Assembly (NCBI GenBank): GCA_019155205.2
Contig: JAHNZQ020000308.1
Coordinates: 406,690 to 454,773 of the forward strand
DNA: 48,084 bases
Direction: 5' to 3'
Source of the DNA: Gracilaria vermiculophylla
Lineage: Eukaryota; Rhodophyta; Florideophyceae; Gracilariales; Gracilariaceae
Part shown: positions 1 to 8,514 of the stretch, piece after piece
Position numbering within the stretch: position 1 is the first letter of the stretch
Layout: the number at the start of each line of letters is the position of its first letter
Notes under the pieces: model-generated
The model's database searches: none
What the model was told of the DNA's origin: nothing
Seen by the model: only the letters and a program-made list of their open reading frames with translations
Made by a program: the position numbers and the translations under genes

Positions 1-178
1 CTCTGCTTAGTGAGTTAGGGTGTGCTTCGAGCTGAGTTGCGCGATGGTGCGGCGAAGTAGCACTATATAAGTTGTGACTTGAGCACCTCCAAGTAAACTC
101 CGAGCTAGAGCTGGCGAACTTCCTTTCCTTCCCCCATCCTTTCTTCAACTTTCCCTTTCCCAGCTATAACCTCTAACA
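1..178 (+). repeat. 3' part of a copia-like LTR, plus orientation, cut by the window edge
   Basis: Positions 46-119 align with the reverse complement of 2948-3019 at roughly 80% identity by eye. They share a TATA box (TATATAA at 64-70), the string CACCTCCAAGTAAA and the string GCTAGAGCTGGCGAAC. The LTR at 5187-5772 contains the same block in more diverged form. The fragment probably ends near 178 (CTCTAACA). No clear primer-binding site follows it. Because the match at 2948-3019 is inverted, the interval 1-3450 has inverted LTR arms rather than a normal direct LTR pair. Confidence 0.6.
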
Positions 179-406
179 ACCGCAATACGGAATGTCCGGC
201 GGGAACGCGCAAGTACAGAAGTGGGCACTTACCCCATACCCTCGCGTGAGGAAAGACCCAACCACTTGGAGCAACAAGCGAGGCTGGTCGTTCCGCCGGC
301 TTCATCGGGAGATGGACCGCGATCATTGCCTGACGTCACAAACCGCGTGACAACGAAGCCGCACACTGCGGACCGCGGGAACGCCCCATAAAGGGTCGGA
401 CAGGTC

Positions 407-1195
407 ATGAAAGGCGCCCGGGATGTCGCGTCAGAAACGGCCAACCCTTCAAAGGGAACGGTTAACGAGAGCGACAAACGGCACCCCGTACTCGAAAGCC
501 TTGGGCCGAACGAGGGGAAGACGCAGGAGATTCCGGAAAAGCGCTGCGTGAACTACAACGAACCTCCCTCGTCAAGGGTCAAAACGTCCCATATGTCTCG
601 GATGAACAGGCCAGAGCCACGCGGACAACCCCTGCCACCATCAAGACTGGGGGAAGTTCGTCACCTCGCAGTGAGGGATGAGTACCGCGGAGTGCACGGT
701 CACCGCCCTTATCGGGATGTCTCGGAATTCGCCGCAGCCGCTATGCCCAGGCCGGGAGCGTCACCCGTGAGCGGGAACGCGCAGCCGCCGGGGCATCCGT
801 ATGGCACGCTTACGAATCCAATCCGGGAAGTGACACCCACGCATGTGGAACAGCCCACACAACCCGCACAGGGGATGTCAACCCGCAACCGGGAAACGCC
901 GCCGAAGCAGCGCTATGAATACGATGTACGCTCTGTAAGGAAAGCCGAGTGGGTTCACACGGTTCAGGGCGCCGCGTCCCGTGCATTCGCAATCCCTTCA
1001 CAGGGAGACTTTCGTTTTGGGGTGGTAACAACAACCCTGGAAGGCTGGAATGTCTACTCACAGGAGTACGTAGTGGAGAGCATCGTCGGCCACTCCTGGA
1101 ATCAAGACGGTATACTGCAGTACCGCGTACGTTGGTACGGCTACGCCCCAGAATGGGATACTCTCGAACCAATCGAGCACTTTCCCAGATCATAA
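407..1195 (+). CDS. Chromodomain ORF, probable pol-tail remnant or short two-ORF unit gene
   Basis: A 262-codon ORF opens at an ATG about 340 bp downstream of the TATA box in the LTR fragment at 1-178. Only the last ~45 residues are recognisable. They form a chromodomain core (YVVESIVGH, then YRVRWYGY, then DTLEPIEHFP) that closely matches the end of the E2 pol protein (VDHIVSHR, YRVRWYGY, EPPEHIP). Chromodomains at the end of Ty3/gypsy integrases direct integration by binding modified histones. The upstream ~215 residues are polar and rich in Pro, Arg and Gly, with no RT, RNase H or integrase motif. In-frame codons after the stop resemble the pol tail further (QYHRHA against RRYHAN), so the TAA may be secondary. 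It converges with the unrelated minus-strand ORF ending at 1376. It is either a decayed pol 3' end fused to other sequence or a real small gene. Confidence 0.55.
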   Translation: MKGARDVASETANPSKGTVNESDKRHPVLESLGPNEGKTQEIPEKRCVNYNEPPSSRVKTSHMSRMNRPEPRGQPLPPSRLGEVRHLAVRDEYRGVHGHRPYRDVSEFAAAAMPRPGASPVSGNAQPPGHPYGTLTNPIREVTPTHVEQPTQPAQGMSTRNRETPPKQRYEYDVRSVRKAEWVHTVQGAASRAFAIPSQGDFRFGVVTTTLEGWNVYSQEYVVESIVGHSWNQDGILQYRVRWYGYAPEWDTLEPIEHFPRS

Positions 1196-1375
1196 CTGGT
1201 ACAGTACCACCGCCATGCGGGAACCGCGCTACCGTCTACGTTGCACAAAGCCCAAGTGGGGTAACTATCATGCCGCATACGTGGAACACTAGCCACAAGT
1301 GGATCACGTTTACTCCACATGGATACAACGCTACCATAAGCCCTAGTCGGGAAACGATCGGGCACCGGCGAATGG

Positions 1376-2725
1376 TTAACCACTGCCCCCAGGTGGGGAA
1401 GGACCCCCGCGAAAGCGGTTCGCGAGCGCATCATGCATCGCGGAGACGTCACCCCCCGCCTCGTGGGCACTCAAACCGGAATTGCAGAAGAACCTCGCGA
1501 TGATCTCGGCCTCGCCGGCACTGCTCGCGTTCGTGCCCGGCGCTGCCGCGCCCGTCGCGTGACCAGCCGAGCCGAGTCCAGCACCCCCTCCATGGGAGCC
1601 GACTGCTGTCGCAGACGTGCCCTTGCTGGGGACATTCGGCGGAACATTGCCCACCCCGGACGGGGAACGGCCACTAACACCGCCCGCGGAGGCGACATGC
1701 ATTGCATATGGCGCTTCACCACCCGAGTCGGAATCGTTATCTACCATGGGATCACCACTCAAATATGCCTGTTGGTAGTCGTCCGAATCGACGATCCCAA
1801 TGGGGTGCCCTTCGGGAATCCGGCGTGGCGCTTCGCGAAGATCTCTTGCCTCTGCGGCCGTCAGTTCTCTATACTCCCAGGGGTCGAAGAACACATAATC
1901 GCCCGCGAGTGCGGTATTGCGCCCGAGACCGGGACGTGAACCAGCGGCCGCTTGGTCACGCTTGCTCTGCGTTATGGGGACCTCACTCCAATCGACTCCG
2001 TCGATGAAATCGAGGAGAGTCAACAGCTCCTCGGCGTTCTCCTCGCCCTGAAGGGGAACACGCAGATCCAGACTTCGGACCGCCGCCCGTACTCGGGGAG
2101 GGGTATACCACAAGCGATATTGGTCGTACGCCTCAGAGAGGATATATGCCGCTACGCGGGCAGCCCACTCCGTGACCACCACGGACCATAACCCCGCGTG
2201 GGGATCCGTCATGAGATACGACCCCATATAGGTCAGCACCGGGGGAAGTTCGACGTAGCACCCGCGACAGACCTCTGACGCTGCCCACCAATCGGGGAGA
2301 GGTACATACCTACCGTGCCGGTGCGGAGCCGCGATGCGTTCGACTTCTACGTTTTGATATGGAACGAAGTACCCGAGTCGGGATCGCCAACGCCGTTCGA
2401 AACGGATGACGTGCTGCTGAAAGTTGTACCGATAGTCCCGTGAGAGATATCGGAACTCTGCCCGAAGAATCGGTCGATCCCAACATAGGGCTTCTTGCCG
2501 AGCGATCGGGATACGGCACCATGCGAATGTTTCCAACGCGGCTAAGCGCTCGCAGTACTCGACCTCCCCGCGTTTGCGGTACAACTCGATGTCAAACCGA
2601 AGGCCCGGAGGTATCGGCGTCTCAAACGGCGCGCGATTCTGCCGCTGATACGCGATGGTAACGAATGCCGTGTTGGAAAACAGATGAGCTATTTGCGCTA
2701 TACTCTCTTGTGACACAGGGCGCAC
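1376..2725 (-). CDS. Convergent ORF of unknown function (antisense-ORF family, form 1)
   Basis: An uninterrupted 449-codon frame with no known domain. It resembles the plus-strand ORF of E2 (8515-10605) in ordered motifs. GYF is followed by Tyr and Trp positions, then LMTDPHAGL (E2: VLDPHDSL), TEWA (TEFA) and AYIL (AYLQ), and then an acidic Tyr-rich stretch with DSDDYQQAY (GYDDGYAY). The C-terminal third is Gly/Ser/Ala-rich low complexity. It has no CCHC zinc finger and no protease, RT or integrase motif. The frame opens with GTG at 2725 just after a stop. An ATG about 19 nt upstream is in another frame, so a one-base indel or a splice may hide the true start. It runs toward the chromodomain ORF and ends 180 bp from it. 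A TATA box lies upstream at 2996-3002 in the flanking LTR. It could be the first ORF of an element starting from that LTR, or the antisense gene of a chromovirus remnant. Confidence 0.6.
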   Translation of the reverse strand: MRPVSQESIAQIAHLFSNTAFVTIAYQRQNRAPFETPIPPGLRFDIELYRKRGEVEYCERLAALETFAWCRIPIARQEALCWDRPILRAEFRYLSRDYRYNFQQHVIRFERRWRSRLGYFVPYQNVEVERIAAPHRHGRYVPLPDWWAASEVCRGCYVELPPVLTYMGSYLMTDPHAGLWSVVVTEWAARVAAYILSEAYDQYRLWYTPPRVRAAVRSLDLRVPLQGEENAEELLTLLDFIDGVDWSEVPITQSKRDQAAAGSRPGLGRNTALAGDYVFFDPWEYRELTAAEARDLREAPRRIPEGHPIGIVDSDDYQQAYLSGDPMVDNDSDSGGEAPYAMHVASAGGVSGRSPSGVGNVPPNVPSKGTSATAVGSHGGGAGLGSAGHATGAAAPGTNASSAGEAEIIARFFCNSGLSAHEAGGDVSAMHDALANRFRGGPSPPGGSG

Positions 2726-2886
2726 AGTTCACCATTTGAACTATCAACACGCCCCCTCGCCCTGTACTTCCTTACAGAACGAGACCTCAAGCTTACAGTA
2801 GCCAATCTTCACTACTGCTGTACACCTGTACAATTTCTCAGGCTCAGGTCACTTCTGGGAGTCGAACCCAGGGTCTTAGCGATTAT

Positions 2887-2900
2887 CTGGGCCCATAACC
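2887..2900 (-). other. Primer-binding site for a half initiator tRNA-Met
   Basis: On the minus strand, GGTTATGGGCCCAG directly follows the end of the LTR at 2901-3450. The plus strand CTGGGCCCATAACC matches the anticodon arm of eukaryotic initiator tRNA-Met. Insect copia primes from the 5' half of that tRNA, using this same segment. The surrounding bases do not fold as a tRNA, so this is a priming site and not a tRNA gene. Confidence 0.65.
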
Positions 2901-3450
2901 TATTGGAGGTCAGAGGGGCAAGGAAAAGTGGGAGGGATATTAAGAATGTTCGCCAGCTCTAGCTTGGATTTACTTGGAGGTGCCTCGACCACGACTTATA
3001 TAGTGGTTCAGTCGCACCGATTAGGTTGCATCAGAAATTACACAACAGAGGCGAGACACTCAATAGTACCAATCATATTGTAACATGACACAAATGTACT
3101 AGCCACAATTCCATAATGCTTACAACAGCGAGGCACAACAAGGCATGACAGTTCCGTACACTCACGAGACCATGACAATGCACAAATTGACTCAACCACC
3201 TTACTCTCTCTGTAATCCCCCACCACTCGTGTCTATACAGCAATGTGTGTGTATAGTTACCATGACAAGGCTTATTACACCAGACCATATCTGGTGTACA
3301 TTAAACCGAGTTTGCAATGTGCCTGGAAACGATATGGTAGTGAACAACGTGCTGAATAGCACATCTGCACACGTGTACCACAAAGAGACAACATTCAAAA
3401 CCGCCCATGGTCCCCGGAACATTTGGTTGTCCGTGACAGCACAGGCCCTT
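2901..3450 (-). repeat. Copia-like LTR, minus orientation (LTR-B)
   Basis: The reverse complement of this segment aligns along its whole length with 5187-5772 (LTR-C), at perhaps 60-70% identity by eye. Shared blocks include an ATAGCACA(T/G)CTGCACACGT string, a GCACAACAAGGCA string, the TATA region and the GGCACCTCC segment. The TATA box is at 2996-3002. In its own orientation it ends just before the initiator-tRNA-Met primer-binding site at 2887-2900. A decayed copia pol tail lies immediately on its other side (3460-3550). Short frames inside it, such as one starting near 3145, are LTR sequence read by chance. Confidence 0.6.
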
Positions 3451-3459
3451 CATTTAACA

Positions 3460-3550
3460 CTTCCTGTATCAGAAATGGCGGAAATGCTGGAGCGGAGTTC
3501 AAACTCAACACTCATCAGCTATGTCGCCAGCGGAGAATTTGTAATGAAGT
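3460..3550 (-). pseudogene. Decayed copia-type pol tail (RNase H end)
   Basis: Read on the minus strand, the segment gives YKFSAGDIADE, then stop-interrupted codons, then TPLQHF. This is the pattern of the copia pol C-terminus (Tyr, Thr, Asp-Met, Ala-Asp, Leu-Thr-Lys-Pro-Leu, Phe), and it parallels the better copy at 5036-5140. It is followed by a purine-rich stretch and then the LTR, the normal order at a 3' end. Internal stops make it non-functional. Confidence 0.4.
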
Positions 3551-4142
3551 CTGGAACACTCGTCGGGACGCGTCCCGTACGCGTTCACAGGCGGAGTTCG
3601 GGTACTATACTCCTGAAACAAGCTCACGGAAGAGACAGAACTCAAACCCAGGGCGGAAGAAAAGTTAATAAAGTTTCTTCTTTGGGAGGACTGGCAGGGG
3701 TACTAGCTTTGCTACGCTAAGAGTCAGAACCCCTGATCCCCGGTGACTCTCTCGGGGTGAGGTACAGTTGATCACCTACGACACCCTGCGTATTTCAGGG
3801 TGCGGCGCTTTAGTGGCCCTACGTGATTTCCCAGGGAGGTTAGTAGCCAGAGATATGCGTTCACCAGTTGACCCTTGCTGATCACTTGCGGGAAACGTAG
3901 CGCGGTTCTTCGGCGTGGTATGGTTGCTCGCACGCTTCCAAGCCAATTTCACCGACTTTCGTACTCTACTGGCGTAGAGCAGGATATTGTCGTCTTCCTC
4001 GCCTCGTGTCCGGGGATTAGTGATCGGGGATATGCCTTCACCACGCGCCGGGGGAAGAATGAAACGGTACTCAATCTGCCGGACCTTTTTAGAATCCAAA
4101 AGAAAAGTTAAAAGAGCGTGACGTCTGCGATCAGTCGACGCT
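3551..4142. other. Internal remnant of a minus-oriented element, no recognised gene
   Basis: This is the stretch between the pol tail above and the primer-binding site at 4143. The only notable frame is a minus-strand one at 3776-4099 of 107 codons. It starts about 45 bp after that primer-binding site, where gag should begin, but it has no motif I can name. The plus strand around 3714-3760 is mildly repetitive. I see no host gene. Confidence 0.4.
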
Positions 4143-4156
4143 CTGGGCCCATAACC
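4143..4156 (-). other. Second half initiator tRNA-Met primer-binding site
   Basis: The plus strand CTGGGCCCATAACC is identical over 14 bases to the site at 2887-2900 and is complementary to the initiator tRNA-Met anticodon arm. It sits at the end of a TGTTGG-starting LTR candidate (4157-4445). Two independent copies beside two LTR-like sequences support this as the priming site of the local copia-like elements. Confidence 0.6.
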
Positions 4157-4445
4157 TAACGCAAGGCACGCATGTATGGAAAAGTATAGGATAGAAGTAG
4201 GAAGAGGAGGAAATAAGAAAGTAAAACAATGAAGACTGTCAGCCTTGAGGCGACCAGTTTACTCTACGCTCGACGATTGCAACCCATAAATACCCTACCG
4301 CGGGCGTTTCACCGTCTTCGCAGAAAGCGAAGACGGCTATTGCGCCATAACATGCCACGTTTCTTGTGTGTTCAGCTGAACAAGAAAAGCTCGGGCAAAC
4401 TAGAGCATCACAATTTCAAATAACTTTATCAATCAAAAACCAACA
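4157..4445 (-). repeat. Candidate copia-like LTR of another family (LTR-A)
   Basis: On the minus strand this 289-bp segment begins TGTTGG, a typical copia LTR start, and ends directly at the primer-binding site (4143-4156). It holds a TATA-like TATTTATG and a perfect hairpin at 4312-4336. It is not clearly alignable with LTR-B or LTR-C, and no second copy was found in the window, so the call rests on boundaries and context. Confidence 0.45.
4312..4336. repeat. Perfect inverted repeat in LTR-A
   Basis: CCGTCTTCGC, AGAAA and GCGAAGACGG form a 10-bp perfect stem with a 5-base loop. It lies upstream of the TATA-like sequence in the orientation of the LTR. It could be an RNA hairpin, a factor-binding palindrome or a terminator-like structure. 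Confidence 0.75.
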
Positions 4446-5035
4446 CGGTCAGCATATTAAATCCATTGCTAGTTCCTTGATCCAGAAGTAGCTCGGAAAA
4501 TCAACAATTTTCGTGCCTGCACTCCAATCCCCATGCGCAGCCCACAATCGCACATTGCACACAAACCGGCCATTCTAGGCTATAAACGCGCCCCCTCTCT
4601 ACCTGCATAGCCAGTCAACTACTGCAGATCTTTTCCACTCACAGCGCGCCACTTGGGTTGATCCTCTCTACAGCGACATACAATCCACAACACTTGCAGA
4701 CACCACGTTGCCCAAGGTCAGTTGCAGTAGCAAATCATATTTCCGTTTCACGTTGGGTTCGGGCAGAGGCGCAGGTGCGCTTTTGCGAAGAAGAAGCAGG
4801 TGCGCTTTTGCGAAGAAGAAGCAGGTGCGCTTTTGCGAAGAAGAAGCCCAAAAGTGCCCATCGTCCCCTGCATCTTGGGATGTAAGACTAGGCTGAGCGA
4901 CTGACAGGCACTCGGCCATGTCTGACCATCAAAATGGACAATTGAGGCTGCATTGATCTTGCTCGGAACAAAGTGGGAAAAAAACGGACCAAACACATTG
5001 ATATTCGTTATCTTTTCACGCCAGATGCGTTGTAG
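4446..5035. other. Unassigned stretch with a TATA-like site and a tandem repeat
   Basis: No coding frame is credible here. A TATA-like CTATAAA occurs near 4580, followed by GC-rich sequence, as at a promoter. A threefold 25-bp tandem repeat lies at 4771-4845. The part just before 5036 presumably belongs to the copia remnant whose pol tail follows. Confidence 0.35.
4771..4845. repeat. Three perfect tandem copies of a 25-bp unit
   Basis: The unit runs from GCAGGTGCGC through TTTTGCGAAG to AAGAA and occurs three times without change at 4771-4795, 4796-4820 and 4821-4845. The unit length is not a multiple of three, so it shifts frame and is unlikely to be coding. Identical units point to recent expansion. 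Confidence 0.9.
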
Positions 5036-5140
5036 AACAAGTCCACTGTGTTGCATTACTGTTACACAGATGATATGATGGGAGACATGCTTACTGAGCC
5101 ATTCGGAAAATTGAAGTTGCAGGAGTTCAGAAGTGCAGGC
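5036..5140 (+). pseudogene. Copia-type pol C-terminal remnant
   Basis: The frame reads HYCYTDDMMGDMLTEPFGK, followed by LQEFR. This matches the well-known end of Ty1/copia pol, just after RNase H (Tyr, Thr-x-Asp-Met, Ala/Gly-Asp, Leu-Thr-Lys/Glu-Pro, Phe-Arg). A TAG at 5033-5035 cuts the frame, and the rest of RNase H and the RT are missing. It is followed at the expected spacing by a G-rich polypurine tract (5175-5186) and an LTR. Confidence 0.55.
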
Positions 5141-5174
5141 GGGTTTCTCTCTCCAAAAGCTTTGAAGTCAGCGA

Positions 5175-5186
5175 CAGAAGGGGGGG
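5175..5186 (+). other. Polypurine tract of the copia remnant
   Basis: CAGAAGGGGGG lies between the pol tail and the start of LTR-C, the usual position of the plus-strand priming site. The equivalent place next to LTR-B reads CAGGAAGTG. Confidence 0.5.
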
Positions 5187-5772
5187 TTTTAGTGAAAGTA
5201 GATTCCTGTCCGTTATACTTGAAGTATGTCGTTGGTACATGCATTTGGCAAAAGAATTATTTCTGTGGGTATACGTGTGCAGCTGTGCTATCCGGCATGT
5301 CGTACACCACCTTATGCTATCCAGGTGTACACACTGCCAACGGAGCTTGATGTACAGCAGATGTAGTTTGATGCAATGTGCATTGTCATGATGATTACTG
5401 ACGCATATTGCCGTGTGGCAACGAATGATGGCGGAATACAGAGTGGGTAGGGTGGTTGAACGAATTGGTGCATTGTCATGCTCTCGTGAGTGTATGTAGC
5501 GGTCATGCCTTGTTTTGAATGACTTGTGCCTTGTTGTGCTTTGTTATTCACAGCAATATTGAATTGTAGGTAACACATTTATGAAATGCTTGAATATAAC
5601 TGTTAGTATTGATTGTCTCTGCTTTGTAGTGTAGGTTTCGGACTGATGGAGTTGGTCCACGTTTGCCACAACATAAGGTGGCCTTGAGGCACCTTCGAGT
5701 AGATCAGAGCCATAGCAGGTGAATTTCGTTTGTATCCCCTCAACTTTCTCATTGTCCCGCTGAACTCCATTA
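5187..5772 (+). repeat. Copia-like 3' LTR, plus orientation (LTR-C)
   Basis: It follows a pol tail and polypurine tract and aligns through its length with the inverted LTR-B (2901-3450), with related sequence in 1-178. The end near 5772 (GAACTCCATTAG) corresponds to the LTR-B end (GACCTCCAATAG). Exact borders are uncertain because the copies are diverged and no TG...CA pair or target duplication is clean. Confidence 0.55.
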
Positions 5773-6334
5773 GTTGAGAGACTGTAGCTAGCCCAGCCCG
5801 GAATGGCGGGATTGTAAGGAGTGCGTTTTCCAACGTCCCGAGACGGGATCGAACACGGTTCAACAGTGTCTCAACCCCATCTTCGAAGGCGGCCGGTCCA
5901 CTAAAAGCTTCCAGTATGGTGTTGATATCTGACCTTAGAAACCGCAAGGCCTGGACCAGCTCCCTTCCGAGGCTAGCGAAAACATCCCCACGTAAGGTGG
6001 AAAACTCCCTCAGAAGGGTTTCATGAGCAGATCGCAAAGCGCGGAATTGCTCTACAAGATCCTCGAACCGGAAAAGTCCAACAGTACCAGGTGCTGTTTG
6101 GACAATCGCCGCGGCGGGAAGCGCTTTAGACGGTCCTGTACCGGGTGATAGACTATCCAGCAAAGCTAAGGAGAGATGTTGATTTTTCGAGCCATGGCCT
6201 ACAGATTTGGGAGCCTGCGCCGCTAATCTCGTCCCAGACCGGATCGGGATCTCTGGAGGCAGCCAGTTGCCTGATTGGTCCCCATCCTGGTGGAAGTGAC
6301 TGCGAGTGCTTACAGGCCCTGTCTTAGATGACTT
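5603..6334 (-). CDS. Hypothetical protein abutting LTR-C, possible gag remnant
   Basis: The minus-strand frame is open from 6334 to 5603 (about 243 codons) with no convincing ATG near the start; the first usable codon near 6163 is TTG. The product is Pro/Gly-rich at first, then predicted helical with heptad-like Leu and Phe (FEDLVEQFRALRSAHETL, then TLENALLTIPPF). The last ~55 codons lie inside LTR-C and are probably read-through. It has no zinc finger, protease or RT. Its composition would suit a gag N-terminal half, but it faces LTR-C head-on instead of following it. I do not recognise the family. Confidence 0.35.
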   Translation of the reverse strand, partial: KSSKTGPVSTRSHFHQDGDQSGNWLPPEIPIRSGTRLAAQAPKSVGHGSKNQHLSLALLDSLSPGTGPSKALPAAAIVQTAPGTVGLFRFEDLVEQFRALRSAHETLLREFSTLRGDVFASLGRELVQALRFLRSDINTILEAFSGPAAFEDGVETLLNRVRSRLGTLENALLTIPPFRAGLATVSQLMEFSGTMRKLRGYKRNSPAMALIYSKVPQGHLMLWQTWTNSISPKPTLQSRDNQY

Positions 6335-7445
6335 CTAAATCCGTGAAAACGGGAAAACCACTGGGGCCTTCCGCAAACAAATCCTCAAGAAGTAGAAACA
6401 AATTCAATTGATCTTTCTTATTTGGAAGATCACTTGTAGTGCAATAGCCCACAAGTGCGGAAAGCACACGAAGACGTCCGAATCTTCCTCAGCAAAGGTA
6501 GTTCGGCTGTAGAGCTCTCTAGAAAGAGCAACAGGACATTGTCAGGTGTAAGACCGAAGTTGCCTCTGCAGCACACGGCAGAAGAGGTATAAGAAAGATC
6601 ATCACGAGCTAGATGTATGAGTGTGCAGTACCTTCCTAGAGGATAGAGATGGGGAATGAAGGGGGAGCACGGGTATGGAGATCCCCAAGCTGGAGGATGT
6701 TCCATAAAGGTGGGAAAATGGGAGGGAGCCGTAAAGCAAACAATGACGAGCTTTAAAGATCCATGTACAAGAATAGAGCACAGGGAGACTAGTACTTTAC
6801 CCAAGTATGGGCTCTTCCATCGAAAAAGGTGGATGAGCAACCTGGAGTGCAATACCGCAAAAGTGGAAATTACCAAAAAGGGTGTTTGAACCTTCCACTC
6901 ATGAGGTACTTCAGAGGCAGAGCCTTCCTCGGGCGAGGCACACTAACCGGGCCAAACCGCGGGGCCAAGCCGTCGCAACGGGTGCAGGAGGAAGAGGAAT
7001 GGAGAAACCGGGAATATGACAAGTCTTTTGCTTACGGCAGTTCCCGTAAATACGTTCAGATGTCCCTGTAATATTTCGAGCTATCTTGGCGCGGCCAGGT
7101 AAAATACTAGCCAGCGCTGGTATAGGGCGAGCCGCGTGAAGCAGGTGGCGGACGTGATCCAAAAATGTGTAAATCGGAGATCCGGTAGGGATATTCTCGT
7201 ACGAGGGCGAACGTAAAAGAAGAGAAGAATAGTCCAGACAATGTTTCTCGGCGCCACGGGTGGTTGGCTTCCGTAGTCCACGGCGTATTTCTCCAAGTTG
7301 GCGAGAGATACCCCCGTGGGTGGCAAGTGACACCGGAGACCCCGCTTGATGTGGTTTACTGGGCGCCACGGCCAAAGTGCCACCCCACTAAGTACTATAG
7401 CTCTAGGGCCGAAATGACCGAAATAATTAAAGAAATAATATAGCG
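6335..7445. other. No recognisable gene; flank into which E2 inserted
   Basis: Only short chance frames are present. The sequence turns GC-rich near 6930-7000 with repeated AACCG-type words. It ends with AGAAG (7446-7450), the left copy of the E2 target duplication. The pre-insertion sequence continued at 17254. Confidence 0.5.
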
Positions 7446-7450
7446 AGAAG

Positions 7451-8003
7451 TGTGGTACAGTCAGCCCTCCTCTCGAGGTAGTAAAGCACAACGTCCGTTA
7501 GGAGTTTTTGCTGACTCCAAAGGCGCGTATCCTTAAAGGTGGTCTCCGGTATCCGCTGTCGCGAGCCGGGGGAATTCTGAAAGGGGATCTGCACAAACCA
7601 AGCGGAGGGGGAGGTTCACTGGGCGGACAATGCTCCTAGAGGCGCTGCTATAATGCGACCTGGGGATCGGCGGCTTAGAAACCTGCGTAGATCGACAAGA
7701 GACTCCAACCGGAAAAGTAGAGGAAGACTCAAGGGTGCTCGTCTTTACTTCCCCAGAGGTGAAGCTCAACCGGCAGGTTAAGTATCAGGCCGGGAGCCCG
7801 CCTCGGCAGGTCTCCCTACTGTGCTAATTACCTGCAAAAGTTATCTAAAATAAATAATAATTCTACCGTACCTCAAGGATACTGTAGCGCACGCAGGCGA
7901 GATTATGCACCACGTGGCCCAGCTAATAAATTACGAACCCTCTTTAAGAATATTATGCCTTAAGGGCAAACCACCCTATTTCCGTAGGAGCCACTGGACT
8001 ACA
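7451..8003 (-). repeat. 3' LTR of E2
   Basis: The left LTR starts TGTGG on the plus strand and ends ACTACA, so it is bounded by TG and CA on either strand. It matches 16696-17248 over its full 553 bp with scattered substitutions. E3 carries the same LTR family at 17500-17721 and 24443-24997. Confidence 0.9.
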
Positions 8004-8016
8004 TACCCCCTTTCCT
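8004..8016 (-). other. Polypurine tract of E2
   Basis: On the minus strand AGGAAAGGGGGTA sits immediately before the 3' LTR, the required place for the plus-strand primer. The E3 counterpart just before 24443 is decayed (AGGAACGTGG). Confidence 0.8.
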
Positions 8017-8514
8017 AAATTACATCTCGTCTTCGAGGTGCATCTTCCGCTTTCTTGATCCCTAAGGTGGCTCCTATCGGTGTTGTGGCACGTGCGGCCT
8101 CCGGCGGTTTGCCCGTTCTCTCCTTCTGGCGTTCCTTCTCTTCTGCATACTCCCACGCGGCGTATTGCCACGGGCTCGCGTTTCACTCCTTGCGGCGTTC
8201 GTGGCTGAGCTCCTCCTTCACTCGGCTGCATCCGCTCCTTCTTGGTGTCACCCTTCGGTGCTGCTGCGCCAGTCGGCAGCGCGAGTATTCGCATTCTCCG
8301 GCGCGCCGCGCGCGGTGCAAGCGCGCAACGTCCGTGGACGGAGCATGGGTCAGTCCCGCGAGGATACCGACCCCCTGGTGGCGTTAGCCACTCTGACTCC
8401 TCCGAGGTTACTCCTTTTGGCAACACCCGCTTCTTCGCGTCCGCCCGTCCCATCTCCGTGAAGGCGCCGGACTCATAAGTTTCTCGTCCGCACCTCCGCC
8501 GTTCTCCGTTGGAT
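8017..8514. other. GC-rich leader between the E2 antisense ORF and the 3' LTR
   Basis: This 0.5-kb segment is pyrimidine-rich on the plus strand, and many overlapping frames stay open because of its GC content. No TATA box is visible on the plus strand. If the antisense ORF has its own promoter, it must lie here or in the LTR. Confidence 0.4.

Noticed and set aside
2855..2871. T-arm-like stem-loop CTGGG-AGTCGAA-CCCAG, read as a tRNA on the minus strand
   Set aside because: It has the sequence of a T-arm but no acceptor, D or anticodon arms at the right spacing. The nearby CCCATAACC is better explained as a primer-binding site.
3145..3720. 191-codon plus-strand frame with a similar minus-strand frame at 5312-5578
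   Set aside because: The similarity reflects two copies of one LTR in inverted orientation and continues outside the frames; the reading frames are not conserved as such.
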